Of a DNA stretch of 64,000 nt, positions 53,134 through 63,635 are shown piece after piece. The stretch lies in the NCBI GenBank assembly GCA_019925095.2, contig CM034409.1, forward strand, positions 7,996,501 to 8,060,500, given 5' to 3'. The stretch's first letter is position 1, and each line of letters starts with the position of its first letter. Under the pieces are notes generated by a model. That model saw only the letters and a list, made by a program, of their open reading frames with translations. It did not search any database and had not been told where the DNA came from. Source of the DNA: Dendrolimus kikuchii (taxonomy: Eukaryota > Arthropoda > Insecta > Lepidoptera > Lasiocampidae). The position numbers and the translations under genes were made by a program.

Positions 53134-54478
53134 TCATCAAATAAAAGTCATCTGTTATCAATTATAACCAGACCAAATTGAAAAGTGAAACAATTCAACT
53201 ATTTTACTCATGCAACTGTGATTTTTAACGCGGTTCGATTCCTGGCTAGGGTAATTAACTTTTCAAAAATCTAATAAGCCCGCTTTAGTTTTCATTAAAA
53301 TCGGCTTCGAAACTTCTTTGGATACTTTTCACTATATCTCATAGAAAGATTTTATTCGCCTATAAGTGTATTCTAACTTAATTTAATTAAACTTTATGTA
53401 ATGTACTATGTACAGTCGTGGAAATAAAATGTCCACCAGTTTTCAAAATGATTCATTTAACGTTTCGCTAGTACATGTTACCGTTTCAAACTAAGTCACA
53501 GAACAGACTGTTGTACAGAAAATTATGTTTAACTATCTGACAATAAAGTTTAAAACTACTTAGACCAAAGTTGTTTGATTTCATGTCTTGTCTAAGAAGA
53601 TTGTTTGGACATGTAAAACCTTTTTATTAGTTTTATAATATTTATGTTAAGCGTAGTGATTATATCCTCTTTGTTTCTTATTGCTAATTGCAGGGTCTGT
53701 CATTGTCAACATTGGAATTTTCTTTTTTCACGTTTTTATATTTACACACGTAACTTTTATTAAAATGTTGACGATATTATTTCTTGTACTCGTGGAAGCA
53801 AAAGTCGACTTTAAGGTGACGAACATTTTCATTCCGCCACTGTACAAAATTCTGTTGCATACAAAAGGAATAATGTTCCTGATCAAAAAGGTTTCTATAA
53901 TTGATCGATCTATTAAGACGTGCCGGCTTTAAAATGTATTCCAGATAAAAACGCTCAAGTAGTGATCATTCTTCTAATATAATACAAACGAAAACCAACT
54001 CTATTATTAATAAAATAAAGTTAGAATTATCTTAACATCGGCATTTTTAAAATATTGGCCAAATGTTTGTCGAATACATCAAACAATTTCACAACAAGTT
54101 GATGTGTTTGTATAAGGTGTATAGTGACCGTTCTGACCAATTTTTATTTGAACCGTCTCTACTAACAAATACAATGGGAACACGTGTCATGATAAATTGG
54201 GCACATATTATGTACTTTGTAAGGACAAACATGAGATAAGACGCATTTTAAAAGTAAATCTTGGAGGTGTTTAAAAGCTCTCTCCGCCGATAACTTATAG
54301 GATAAAGGGACAGTACTCCATTATTTTAACGTCCACCTATTAATACTATTGTTTTTAGTGACATTTATTTTTTGTCCTTATAAGTAACTTGCTGAAGCCT
54401 TTTTTATTTAAGGCTTTGCACGATTGTCACCGAAACACCATGACAATTTTCGTTTCGAACCCTTTTCGAGGCAAACTT
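53134..54478. other. No gene accepted over 1.3 kb
   Basis: The best frame is 53681-53932 (83 codons), with a hydrophobic first half and a basic end (LLHTKGIMFLIKKVSI). It lies in AT-rich DNA without a partner exon or motif, so I do not call it. Confidence 0.35.
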
Positions 54479-54752
54479 TCAGACAGACAAACATTCCAAA
54501 AACAGTGCAGACCATCGTTTATGGACATTTGTAACACTAAAGGTGCTACCGATGTGCTGCTTTCTAAAGGGAGGCTGGAACCTGGCTATTGACACCGGAA
54601 CACAAGTCAAAGTTGTTATGGCGGCATACTCTAGATAGAGTAGGGGTGGTAGCCATGCATACGGGCAAATACCACCTGGCTATGGGTTGTTTTGTCGCCT
54701 CTTACAACAGGCAGCCCGGCTGCAATTGTATTCTTTCTCCGTTCCTGCATCG
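54479..54752 (+). mobile_element. Family A repeat, diverged
   Basis: CAGACAGACAAACATTCC... to CTCCGTTCCTGCATCG. The 5' end is degraded, the 3' end is good, and it abuts the next MITE module. Confidence 0.65.
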
Positions 54753-54755
54753 TTG

Positions 54756-55142
54756 TAATTTGAAAAGCAATGAAACGAAAAAGTGACCCTAAAAAGAGAT
54801 AAAATTCAACCTTATTTAATTCGAAATAAAACACATTTATCTTTACCCGTTAGTATTAATTTTCAATTTAAATAAAACTTAAAAGACTTCAAATGAATTT
54901 TAGCTGTATCTGTATACTTAAGGCAGATATTCTATTATACGTAGAGCAAAGGAAATTGTGTGTAACAGTGCATTGAATTTTGAACTTTATGCTAGTGATT
55001 TAAAGTGTAATTTAGATTGAATTATAATAGGTTGACGGGTGTAGGCTAAAGGAATCATATATTAATAAAAGTTAGAGAAGAATTATTTGTGATTATATTC
55101 TCCTAAGTTTCAAATCTACTGCGTGTGAACTACACACACACA
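54756..55142 (-). mobile_element. MITE right module (solo)
   Basis: Minus orientation of the right half of 11589-12370: outer end near 54756 (GAAACGAAAAAGTGACCC), inner end CTACTGCGTGTGAACTACAC at about 55135. Confidence 0.7.
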
Positions 55143-55389
55143 ATATTTTGCACTGAAACTTCTTTAGAATCGTTGTGATTTGAAAATCTATGACAGGAAA
55201 AGCGACACTTAAAAGAGATAAACACATAAATCTATAGAACTAAGCTTGCGAGGGAATGAGATAGAATACATTATATTTAATCATTTAAACATGCTATGAG
55301 AGATACACAGAGACAGATAGAGTTGAAAATGTTTTGAAGTTTTTCGTTGATACTTCAAATTTCTTGTTTTAAAGCTTAAATATATTATA

Positions 55390-56073
55390 AGACATCGGAT
55401 TATATGCACTTGCATGTTTGCATATGCCAATGCATATAAATCTATTTTTATAGCGTTATTGCATATTTTGGTACTTTTTCATTGACAGTGCTTATTTCGG
55501 TAGTTATACGTGTTAGGCGTCTTGTATTGTGCCGACGACACGACTAAAAATGATTGAACAGAGTAACGCCCTTCCGAGTTCACTATCGCAAAAGGTTTGT
55601 GGCAAATTAAATGCAGTTTTCGTATAAAAACCCCGGTCTTGAAAGCATAAAGAAAATTGACGCATTTATCAACGGCACCGGACAAACTCTACCTGAAGAA
55701 GTCTCTGCAGAGAGAAATGGCGCCAAATTTCAAGTTCTGTCCGGTGACATTAGTTGACGTCGAAAGGTCATTTTCAGCCTATAAATTAATATTAAGTGAC
55801 AAGCGTCACAAGTTTGCTGCAGAAAACCTGGAAAAATGTGTTATTGTTTACTGTCACAAGAATTATAATAAGTAAATTATTGTAATAATAATTTATAACT
55901 AATATTAGTATATGTTTAATATATAAATATAATGTGAAAATAAACTTAAATTCTAATTAATCTAATAATAAATGGTTTATTGATTGTGCATATTTTGTGC
56001 ATATTTCGCCCCTTTTTAGTGCATATTTGCATGCATATTTTGCCATTTTGATAGTGCATATAATCCGATCTCT
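55390..56073 (+). mobile_element. hAT-type element, internally deleted
   Basis: 684 bp with inverted ends AGACATCGGATTATATGCAC and (minus) AGAGATCGGATTATATGCAC; subterminal regions are rich in TTGCATATT and GCATATAA words. The 3' part keeps the transposase tail at 55657-55875. The flanks share ATTATA but an exact 8-bp duplication is not resolvable. Confidence 0.6.
55657..55875 (+). pseudogene. hAT transposase C-terminal dimerisation region
   Basis: The frame ends CPVTLVDVERSFSAYKLILS, DKRHKFAAENLEKC and VIVYCHKNY, the standard C-terminal hAT dimerisation motif (VDVERSFS.YK.ILSD.RH.F..ENL). The DDE catalytic region and BED finger are missing, so it cannot move itself. The called start is a TTG and has no meaning, since the exon is truncated upstream. 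Confidence 0.75.
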
Positions 56074-56190
56074 AATTATAATGATACAATATAAAATATG
56101 AAATGTGACGTCACGAACTTTAGAATCTCTCCCACCCCTTGTCCCACTTTGTTTCACGTCTACTGCTTGTGAACTGCACACACAAATATT

Positions 56191-57235
56191 ATTTTTATTT
56201 TTTTAAATCACTTCAAATTTATTGATTCGTATATTCAAAAATATAATTATTATTTCATTAATATATTGTTTTATTAAAACATAACATTATATAATTACGA
56301 TGAATAAATCTTAAATTATATTGCATTCTACCTCTATTCTTTTAAGACTGTAAGTTGAACACTGAGCCTAGGTCATCGAAGTCAATAGGTAAGGTTCCCA
56401 GAAGGCTGGCTACGTAATTTCGCTAGATCACCATTTCATTAATTTTTTAATTGATAATGTTTGGTTTTATTGTAACTTTTGTAAATGTACCCTACATTAA
56501 CCTTCTCCTTTAAATACCGGCCCATAAATCGATGAAGTCAAACCGAAACGTATGCAAAGTGCAGTGGGTCAACATTCTGTGTGCAATCCACGGGACGCGC
56601 CGGCGCAGTCAAAACAATCCACACATGATTTACTTTAAACAACGAGCTGTGGATTTGCCATTTGCACGCTTCACACTATAATGAAATAGTTGTAAAGTTT
56701 GTTGCTACGCATTTGAACCAGGAATAGACTGTAAAGTTACGCTGAAGAGAATAGACCTAGATCATTTAGTAGCCGGCAAAATACCGTACGCAAGGAATAA
56801 AACTCAAATATTCTCCTTTTGTACCATTTTTAATTATTTTCTAATATTTTTTGTAAAATCTGATTGGAAACATTGTTTTCAATAACTTATTCCTTATCTA
56901 CGAGAACACACTTAAGATGCGAGGTGAATCCGTCCCATGTTACCCGTTGACAAACATAAAACACACTGCATATTTATGCGCTAAGTACCCATTTACACTC
57001 AGTCCATTGACAAAACAAACAATCGATATTCCAATCGATGTGAATAAAGGGACTATACGAATATAGATTGCAAATGGAAATATTTCAATATAAGCTTTTT
57101 TTATTGTACCTATAGCAGTACTGTAAGACTGTAAGCAGTTTCAGCTTTATTTTGATTACAATTTCTTATGTACATTTTAATACGTGAAAAGAAATATTTG
57201 TACTTTTTTTGAAGCGCATTACGTGCACAAAGTAT
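56191..57235. other. No gene recognised
   Basis: TAGGTAAGGTTCCCAGAAGG and CTGGCTACGT near 56387-56413 repeat a block seen near 13832. Nothing else placed. Confidence 0.4.
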
Positions 57236-57237
57236 TA

Positions 57238-57992
57238 CAGTGGAGCGTCGATTATCCGAACTAAGACGCCTACAGATCAGCCATCAGACAGAAGATCAAA
57301 ACATAATTGCTGATTCTGAAGCGTTTACTTGCTTGCCTTGCTTACAAGCCTCGCGTTGATTTGAAACAAACTGAAAGCGACCAGTATCTATCTGTCCTTA
57401 AAAAAATACGAGACCTAGCTGCTCGTAAGTGGATAGGCTTGCTTCGACAGACGAATATTGAACATTTTTTAAACTGTTAATTGTACCTAGTATGTACATC
57501 TTTTATTACAAGACTGTCTGCACTGTTTTTGTTTAATTCCTATTTGTCATTTATATATATAAAAGAAAGTTGTGTTAGTTACACTATTTATAACTCAAGA
57601 ACGGCTGTACCGATTTGGCTGAAAATTGGTGGGAAGGTAGCTTAAAACCAGGAGACGGGCATAGGATACTTTTTATACGGCGCTGAGATTGGGTTCTAGA
57701 ATCCTCCTAATCACCTGCAGCGATTTTGGTGATTTTGTTTTTGTGTGTTTGAGTGGGTCCCCGGGTGGTTTAAATCCACAATTGAAACCGATAGGTGGCG
57801 CTGGGATCGGGTCCTAGATTTTTATTTTTTCAGAGCAGGAGAACGTCTGCCGGGGCCACTAGTTAAATATATACAAGGTTTTCATTCACCTGTACATAAA
57901 TATGTATGGCTGAATCATAACAGTTGGATTATTCGAAAAAAACAGTTTTCCGAACACGCATGTCCACATTAGTCCGGATAATCAACCCTCTA
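57238..57992 (+). mobile_element. pogo/Tigger-like remnant split by a Helitron
   Basis: Left end TA|CAGTGGAGCGTCGATTATCC-GAACTAA at 57238, right end (minus strand) GGGTTGATTATCCGGACTAA near 57970-57990: the inverted GATTATCCG-ACTAA ends of pogo-like elements. About 57391-57480 codes LKKIRDLAARKWIGLLRQTN with IEHFL before a stop, resembling a transposase C-terminus. The DDD core is absent. Confidence 0.55.
57547..57862 (+). mobile_element. Non-autonomous Helitron, family C
   Basis: TCATTTATATATATAAAAGA 5' end (preceded by G, not A), TTATAACTCAAGAACGGCTG block, GTCTGCCGGGGCCACTAG|T at 57859-57862. Near-identical in layout to 25431-25756. Confidence 0.75.
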
Positions 57993-58063
57993 TTCTTTTT
58001 CTATGTCTTTACTGTACAAGATTTGGTATAATTCAAGTATATATGAAGAAACTTATTAGAAGA

Positions 58064-58388
58064 TTTTTATCCGTGCAGGAACGAAGAAAGAATACAATTT
58101 CCTGCGGCCCGGCGGCCTGTCGTAAGAGGCGACAAAACAACCCACAGCCAGGTGGTAGGGCACTTGCCCGACTGGATGGCTACCACCCCTGGTCTAAAGT
58201 ATGTCGCCATAATAACCTTGAGTTGTGTTTCGGCATTAGTGACCAGGTTCCAGGGTCCCTTAAGAGAGCAGCAGCGCATTTGTAGCATCTTTGGTGTTGC
58301 AAATGTCCATAGGCGATCGTAACCGCTTTCTATCGAGTGGGCCGTCTGCCTGTCAGAACAGAACAGCAGAACTCCTGCAATAAAAAAA
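58064..58388 (-). mobile_element. Family A repeat, full length, well preserved
   Basis: TTTTTATCCGTGCAGGAACG to TCTGCTGTTCTGTTCTGAC-type 5' end (small duplication of CAGAACAGAA) and AATAAAAAAA. Confidence 0.75.
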
Positions 58389-58499
58389 TAAAAAGAAAAG
58401 AGTTTTTTCGGGGAAAATCAAAGCATTGCCTTAGTTTTACGTTTGACATACCTTCACAGGTATTGTTTTTTTTTTTCAAAATCATCCGATTCGATTGCT

Positions 58500-58871
58500 G
58501 ACTGCCGCTGCAGTTTCTCGCTAAAACTCGAGAACGGCTGGACTGATTTGGCTAATTTTTGGTTTTGAATTATTTGTGGAAGTCTAGGGAAGGTTTAAAC
58601 GCTGAGTAAATATAGAAAAATGCTTTGAATATAGTAAAAACAATAATTTCTCTTTCCCTTAGAAACTATTCTTGATGTTCGTCCCGTCGTTTAGAAATCA
58701 ATTAAATTTAAAAGTCGTTCAAAAATCAAATTAAAAATAAAAGGGAAGTTATTTTTCATTTTTTTGGTTTTGAATGTCAAACGTTTGATGTTCATCCCGT
58801 CGCGTCGTTCAGAAATCAACGTTTTTTGTTTATTGACTCTGAGGCGGTACGAAGTTTTCCGGGTCAGCTAG
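58500..58871 (+). mobile_element. Helitron family B
   Basis: CTCGCTAAAACTCGAGAACG and GGAAGTCTAGGGAAGGTTTA; ends GGCGGTACGAAGTTTTCCGG-GTCAGCTAG|T at 58868-58871. The precise 5' end is uncertain. Confidence 0.65.
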
Positions 58872-59509
58872 TTACCTATATTTTTATATTTAGCCATAGA
58901 AAAATTCACATGTATAAATACATATGTTCATCTGTTATATTTGAAATATAAGAGAACTTGTTTTGGACCGTCGTACAACAAAACAGATTATAGTGCAAAA
59001 TCTTTAGCTGATTCAATGAATCCACAAATGCTTCACGTTGTCGAAACTGTAACTTAATATTGTCATACAAAATAATGACCATTTCATTTGATAAGGTTAG
59101 CTAATGTAGTAGTTCTAGCGAGGCTATTGTTGTTTTGTTTCTCGCAGGACTAGGCACGTCTATTATTATTGGAAATTTGTATTTTAATTCATTTTTTTAA
59201 TTCTTTCGTGTTATACTTTATTTTATGAATAAAATTTATTTGATAATTGAAAAATCGGCCCCTGATGAGTTAAAAAAGTTACTAATTTATTCTTAGGGTT
59301 CTACAGTCAATTCAGTAAAAATAGAACCCTTAGAAACGATTTCAATCAAAGTCGGAAATAGCAGAAAGAAGAGGAGAGGACACGTTTTGGAATTTACGAA
59401 TATGATATCTTTTCATATATAGGTATACAATAATACATATACATACTCTTCAATCTGATCCTGCCATCTCCCTTCAATCATTGGACAACCAGACACACCG
59501 GCATGCAGC
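58872..59509. other. No feature recognised
   Basis: AT-rich; no frame. Confidence 0.4.
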
Positions 59510-59746
59510 ACCGATATATGGTGGATATTCCACCTATAAGAACGAAGCGCTTTGCATCTATTGCTTCATTATACGCACTGGAAAGGGGTGAAACTCATTG
59601 CCGGAGTGTGTCTTTCCCGATACTTATAACCTGGGTGTCTAAGTTAGGTACCTTCTAGGTAAGCGTGGTCCATCCTAGACCATATCTTCGCTCCACATAG
59701 GCGAGCTCGTGATCAAACGCGAACCTATACTACAATTAAAAAAAAT
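59510..59746 (+). pseudogene. LINE M 3' end
   Basis: Codes IPPIRTKRFAS-type text (compare IPLGRTKRFAS at 30098-30325), frame-broken soon after, then GTGATCAAACGCGAACCTAT-ACTAC and poly(A) at about 59739-59746. Confidence 0.6.
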
Positions 59747-59784
59747 ACAAATACATGCATAAATTATTCAAATATACATACATA

Positions 59785-60078
59785 TTGTCACGCCTGTTTC
59801 TCATTGGGGTAGGCAGAGACGATGGATCTCCTCACGATCCTGGCAAATACTTTTCGCTTCATCAAGTTTCATTAATGTATTCACACATACAAGTTTATTT
59901 ACGGTGCTTTTTATTTGACCTTCCTTGAAAATATCTTCAATTTGATCATGGTGGGTAGATACATCCAGTCTACCGGCACTGATTTACCAGTCACATGAGT
60001 GTCAGTGACTTGTTTTCATTCATTCTCTCCACGTGCCCAAACCACCTTAACATTCCTCTTTCAACTCTCGCCTGTTTC
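59785..60078 (-). pseudogene. RTE/Proto2-type RT C-terminal fragment
   Basis: Minus strand RVERGMLRWFGHVERMNEN, later an interrupted frame, then AYPNEKQA before a GTATGTAT-like tail. It is the longer relative of 50746-50985. Confidence 0.6.
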
Positions 60079-60156
60079 TACTATTGACATAGTGACTTTG
60101 GAGTTAATATCTCCAAACTAACTTTAGTAAAAGAAAATCATGAAAGAATATCCTCA

Positions 60157-60400
60157 TTTTTTTATTATTGTATGAGTTCAGCAAACAGGCAGACGGCTCA
60201 CCTGATGGAAAACGGTTACCATCGCCTATGGACAATTGCAATACCAAAGATGCTATAAATGCGCTGCTGCTCTTTTAATGGAGACTGGAATCTGATCACT
60301 AATGCCGAAACCACCACGGACCACCTGGTTGTGGGTTGTTTTGTCGCCTCTTACGACAGGCTGCAGGGTATTGTATCTTTCCCCGTTCCCGCACGGATAA
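60157..60400 (+). mobile_element. Family A repeat, internal deletion
   Basis: Both ends present (TTATTATTGTATGAGTTCAG, CCCCGTTCCCGCACGGATAA). About 70 bp missing around 60310. Confidence 0.7.
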
Positions 60401-61186
60401 ATTAATCAAAATCTGACACTTTCTTCACAATCCCACCACGCAACTTTCCTATGAATGTCTTAACGCTTATTTACATGAGCGGCGGCCAGTCTTCTCTTTC
60501 TAAACTTTAATTTTTCGCTGTTTTGCTACATAATTATGTAGCGGTGTATATGATATAAAATTGTATCAATTCAAACTACATACACCCAGTAGTTTCCAAG
60601 AAGTATCATCATGATATACAACTATTTACAGACGGACGTAACTAAAATAAATAGAATTATTATTAGTTAATTCTAAATAATGTAAGCGAAAACTTGATAC
60701 AACAGACCTCAATGCCAGTTTACTCTATTAACAAAGCCCAAAGTAAGTGTATCACTTATATTCATTCCCCTCTACTACTGACAATACAATAAAACCCATT
60801 TGTATTGAATTTTTAAAATAAACTTCCATTCAACCGAATAAGAAACCATTAAAGAATAACAACCCCTGTCTAAAGAGTATCAATTTGTATGGCATTGTGT
60901 AAATCTCGTGTAAACATAGTTAAAGTCCATTAAGAGGGGAATATCATGTTTTGCGTCTCTAAAATCATAAGTACTTAAATATTTGTAGGGTTCCGTAGCT
61001 ATTTTGGTAGAAATGGAACTCTTAGGCCGTGGTTAGCCATAGATGCTGACCGTACACAGAAATGCCTTACTACACGCACGGCCAGACCATCAACGCACTT
61101 GGCTGCCGTCTGCCGACTCTTAGCGATGTTGTACGCTCACCAAACCAGAGCGATGCCGTGAGGTCAGAAAAAGGGATTTTCTATTG
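60401..61186. other. Unassigned, with an 18-bp perfect palindrome
   Basis: GCTACATAATTATGTAGC at 60525-60542. 61030-61160 is GC-richer (ACTTGGCTGCCGTCTGCCGA) without a known match. Confidence 0.4.
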
Positions 61187-61280
61187 TGTTGTCTGGAAGA
61201 GATCGCTCTTTAGCGATAAGACCGGGCGGTATATTTTCAAAAACCTCATCTTGTTTCTTATTATCTATGTAATATATAAC

Positions 61281-61324
<44 letters not shown>

Positions 61325-61678
61325 ATATATAACATAATTTTGGTTTTGAATTATTTGTGGAAGTCCAGGGAAGGTTTAAAAGATGATTAAATATGAAAAA
61401 ATGCTTAGAATATAGTAAAAACAACAATTTCGCTTTCCCTTAGAATGTACTCCTGCCTGTCAAACATTTGATGCTCGTCCCGTCGTTTATAAATCCATTA
61501 AATTTCAAATTCATTCAGAAATCAAATTAAATTTAAAAGTGAAGTTTTTTTATTTATTGATTCTGAGGCGGTACGAAGTTTGCCGGGTCAGCTAGTAACT
61601 AGATATAATTTTAGTCTTTAAGTTCATTTTTGTATTGGTGTATAATAAAGTATTACCTATCTATCTAGGTATCTATCT
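61187..61678 (+). mobile_element. LINE 3' end carrying a Helitron
   Basis: GTTGTCTGGAAGAGATCGCT, stem-loop ATCGCT-CTTT-AGCGAT (61202-61217), CTCATCTTGTTTCTTATTAT; interrupted by the family B Helitron; resumes TAACTAGATATAATTTTAGT at 61596 and ends AATAAAGTATTACC with a (CTAT)n tail. Confidence 0.65.
61283..61595 (+). mobile_element. Helitron family B, nested in LINE 3' UTR
   Basis: Begins in the TA run (61284-61319), CTAG at 61592-61595 followed by T. Matches 602-1021 over its whole length. Confidence 0.65.
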
Positions 61679-62053
61679 TTACTTGACATATCATATTATG
61701 TGACGTATTAAATGAGTTCATCAGATTGAGATATGGATTTAACGCTTAATTTCATTAGAGACGTAGTTCTTTGTTTAACTAATCAGTTTTTATTTAATTT
61801 CCTCATATTCGAAATGAATGAATGAAATGAATTATGAATACATCATACTAGCTGTAAAATTACAAAACCTAGCAAGTGCTTTCCAATAAATTTTTGAACA
61901 GCACAATAAATATTATTATCTTTAACTATGTGTCACTTGAAAACCATTTATTAAGCTTAATGGAAAAATACCATATTTTTATAAAGTTTTCACAACGTAT
62001 GACAAACACAATACATCAGCATAAACCTAGTGAGACTATGATGTTTTTTATAT
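61679..62053. other. Unassigned; unnamed repeat at its start
   Basis: 61690-61818 repeats 30955-31080 (GATATGGATTTAACGCTTAA, GTTTAACTAATCAGTTTTTA). Confidence 0.4.
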
Positions 62054-62352
62054 ATTTTTTTGCTGCAGGAGTTCAGCAGACAGGCATACGGCCCACTTGA
62101 TGGAATGCGGTTACCATCGCCTATGGACATTTGCAACACCAAAGGTGCTACGAATGCGCTGCTACTCTCTTAAGGGAGACTGGATCCTGGTCACTAATGC
62201 CGGAATTCAATGTTGTTATGGCGGCATACCTACTCTAGACCAGGAGTAGCCATCCAGTCGGGCAAATGCCCTACCACCTGGCTGTGGGTTGTTTTGTTGC
62301 CTCGTACGACAGGCCGCAGAAAATTGTATTCTTTCTCCGTTCCTGCACGGAT
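62054..62352 (+). mobile_element. Family A repeat, full length
   Basis: TTTTTTTGCTGCAGGAGTTC to CCGTTCCTGCACGGAT. Confidence 0.75.
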
Positions 62353-62762
62353 GACTGCACAGACAATTATTTAAAACATGTCAATGGCTAGGTTTTGATA
62401 TTCCACAGCTGAGATGATGAGATAACTAGTAGTATGCTTAAATTTATAGACTTTGCAATGAATTTGAATAATCTCAACATAAAATATTAATTTGGCCCAG
62501 TTTTAAATTAAATAACGGTCAAACTTGTTCTCACCGATAATTATCTAATCATAAATTACGCTTAAATTACTATAAACCTATTAAAACCTGATGTTTAACG
62601 ACGATGAAATTTCTAATTCACGCTAAAATCCTTGTCTTGGCTATTAGCTATTAACATGGATACCACATGAAACGACGATCACCTTATACTCTGACCAATC
62701 ATTTATTTTACTTTTGACGTATGCACGTCTTTAAAGTTCCTCTTCACAGATATTGATCCTTA
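62353..62762. other. No feature recognised
   Basis: AT-rich. Confidence 0.4.
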
Positions 62763-62881
62763 CTAATGGTCACCCGTGCTCGAAATTCGACCATAATAAT
62801 TAATTTAAATTATAACTTTAAGGTTCTGTTGTCAAAGACTATACTTCTATAATCACAGATTTCGCCAAGGCTACACTGGTT

Positions 62882-63404
62882 ATTAACCGACTTCAAAAAG
62901 AAGCAGGTTCTCAACATGATTGGTTTTTTTATGTATGTACACCGATTACGCTGAGATTTATGATCCAATTTATGTGATTCTTCTTTAGTTTTATGCGGAA
63001 TAGTTGCCATTTGGTCCCCTAAAAATTTCACATAGTTTGGCCTAGTAGTATTCATTTTGTGATAATTTTCCGTTCCCGTTTTTGGGACTTATATTTTTTA
63101 AGGCGCGCAGCACCAGGCGCCTACCCATAGCTAGACACTAAAAAGTAACAGATAAAAAAAAACTCGTTTAAAAACCCGACTTCAAAAACTAAAAAGTATA
63201 AAATAACTTAATAAAGATTTTTGACTAAGAATTCATTTAGTTATTAAGAGACAAAATAATATAAAATTTTCTACATGTTTAAGTCGGTGCCAAGTAAACC
63301 ATTATAATTACAATAGTTATAACAGTGTATATGGTAATTTTTATGGTTTGCTCGGCACCGATTTCAAGATGTAGAAAATTTTATATTATTTTGTCTCTTA
63401 ATAA
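62882..63404. mobile_element. Insertion within HelA: ACCGACTTC repeat plus hairpin MITE
   Basis: Starts TTATTAACCGACTTCAAAAA, a motif of a common lepidopteran repeat (recalled). A degenerate copy of the start (CCCGACTTCAAAAACTAAAA) appears at 63177. The hairpin MITE occupies its right end. Confidence 0.5.
63241..63403. mobile_element. Hairpin MITE, ~50-bp inverted arms
   Basis: Arms 63241-63291 and 63354-63403 are inverse copies with three mismatches (outer TTATTAAGAGACAAAATAAT, inner CGGTGCC / GGCACCG), 62-bp centre. Confidence 0.8.
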
Positions 63405-63635
63405 TTTAACTTTAACAATAAACAAAAGAGTATATATGCGTCTGTGTGTCAAATACCTGGTAGTGTGTGTAATGTTTTTTTTTATTAATTTAATATATTT
63501 TCTACGCATAATTTAAAAAAAAATATGAGCATTCTGCACTCCTTCTCTATATAAACTATAAGTGTGCGAAATTTCATACTCCTCTGTCCGCGCAATTTTC
63601 GTAAAAAGAGATATAAAGTTTTTGCTGTGTTTTTA

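Larger units (their letters stand above)
55150..56190 (+). mobile_element. MITE left module carrying a nested hAT fragment
   Basis: CACTGAAACTTCTTTAGAAT at the left; after the nested element TATAAAATATGAAATGTGAC, CTCCCACCCCTTGTCCCACT and TTTCACGTCTACTGC finish the module. The insertion splits sequence that is continuous at 11815-11850. Confidence 0.7.
62763..63635 (-). mobile_element. HelA Helitron, minus orientation, interrupted
   Basis: The 3' end is at 62763 (CTAG mutated, plus strand CTAATGGTC) with palindrome TCGAAATTCGA at 62780-62790, and TTCTATAATCACAGATTTCG follows. The body resumes after 63404 (AACAATAAACAAAAGAGTAT) and runs to GCAATTTTCGTAAAAAGAG near 63610. Confidence 0.7.

Noticed and set aside
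53681..53932. 83-codon hydrophobic and basic frame as a host peptide gene
   Set aside because: Single short frame in AT-rich DNA without splice partner, signal-peptide cleavage pattern or known motif.
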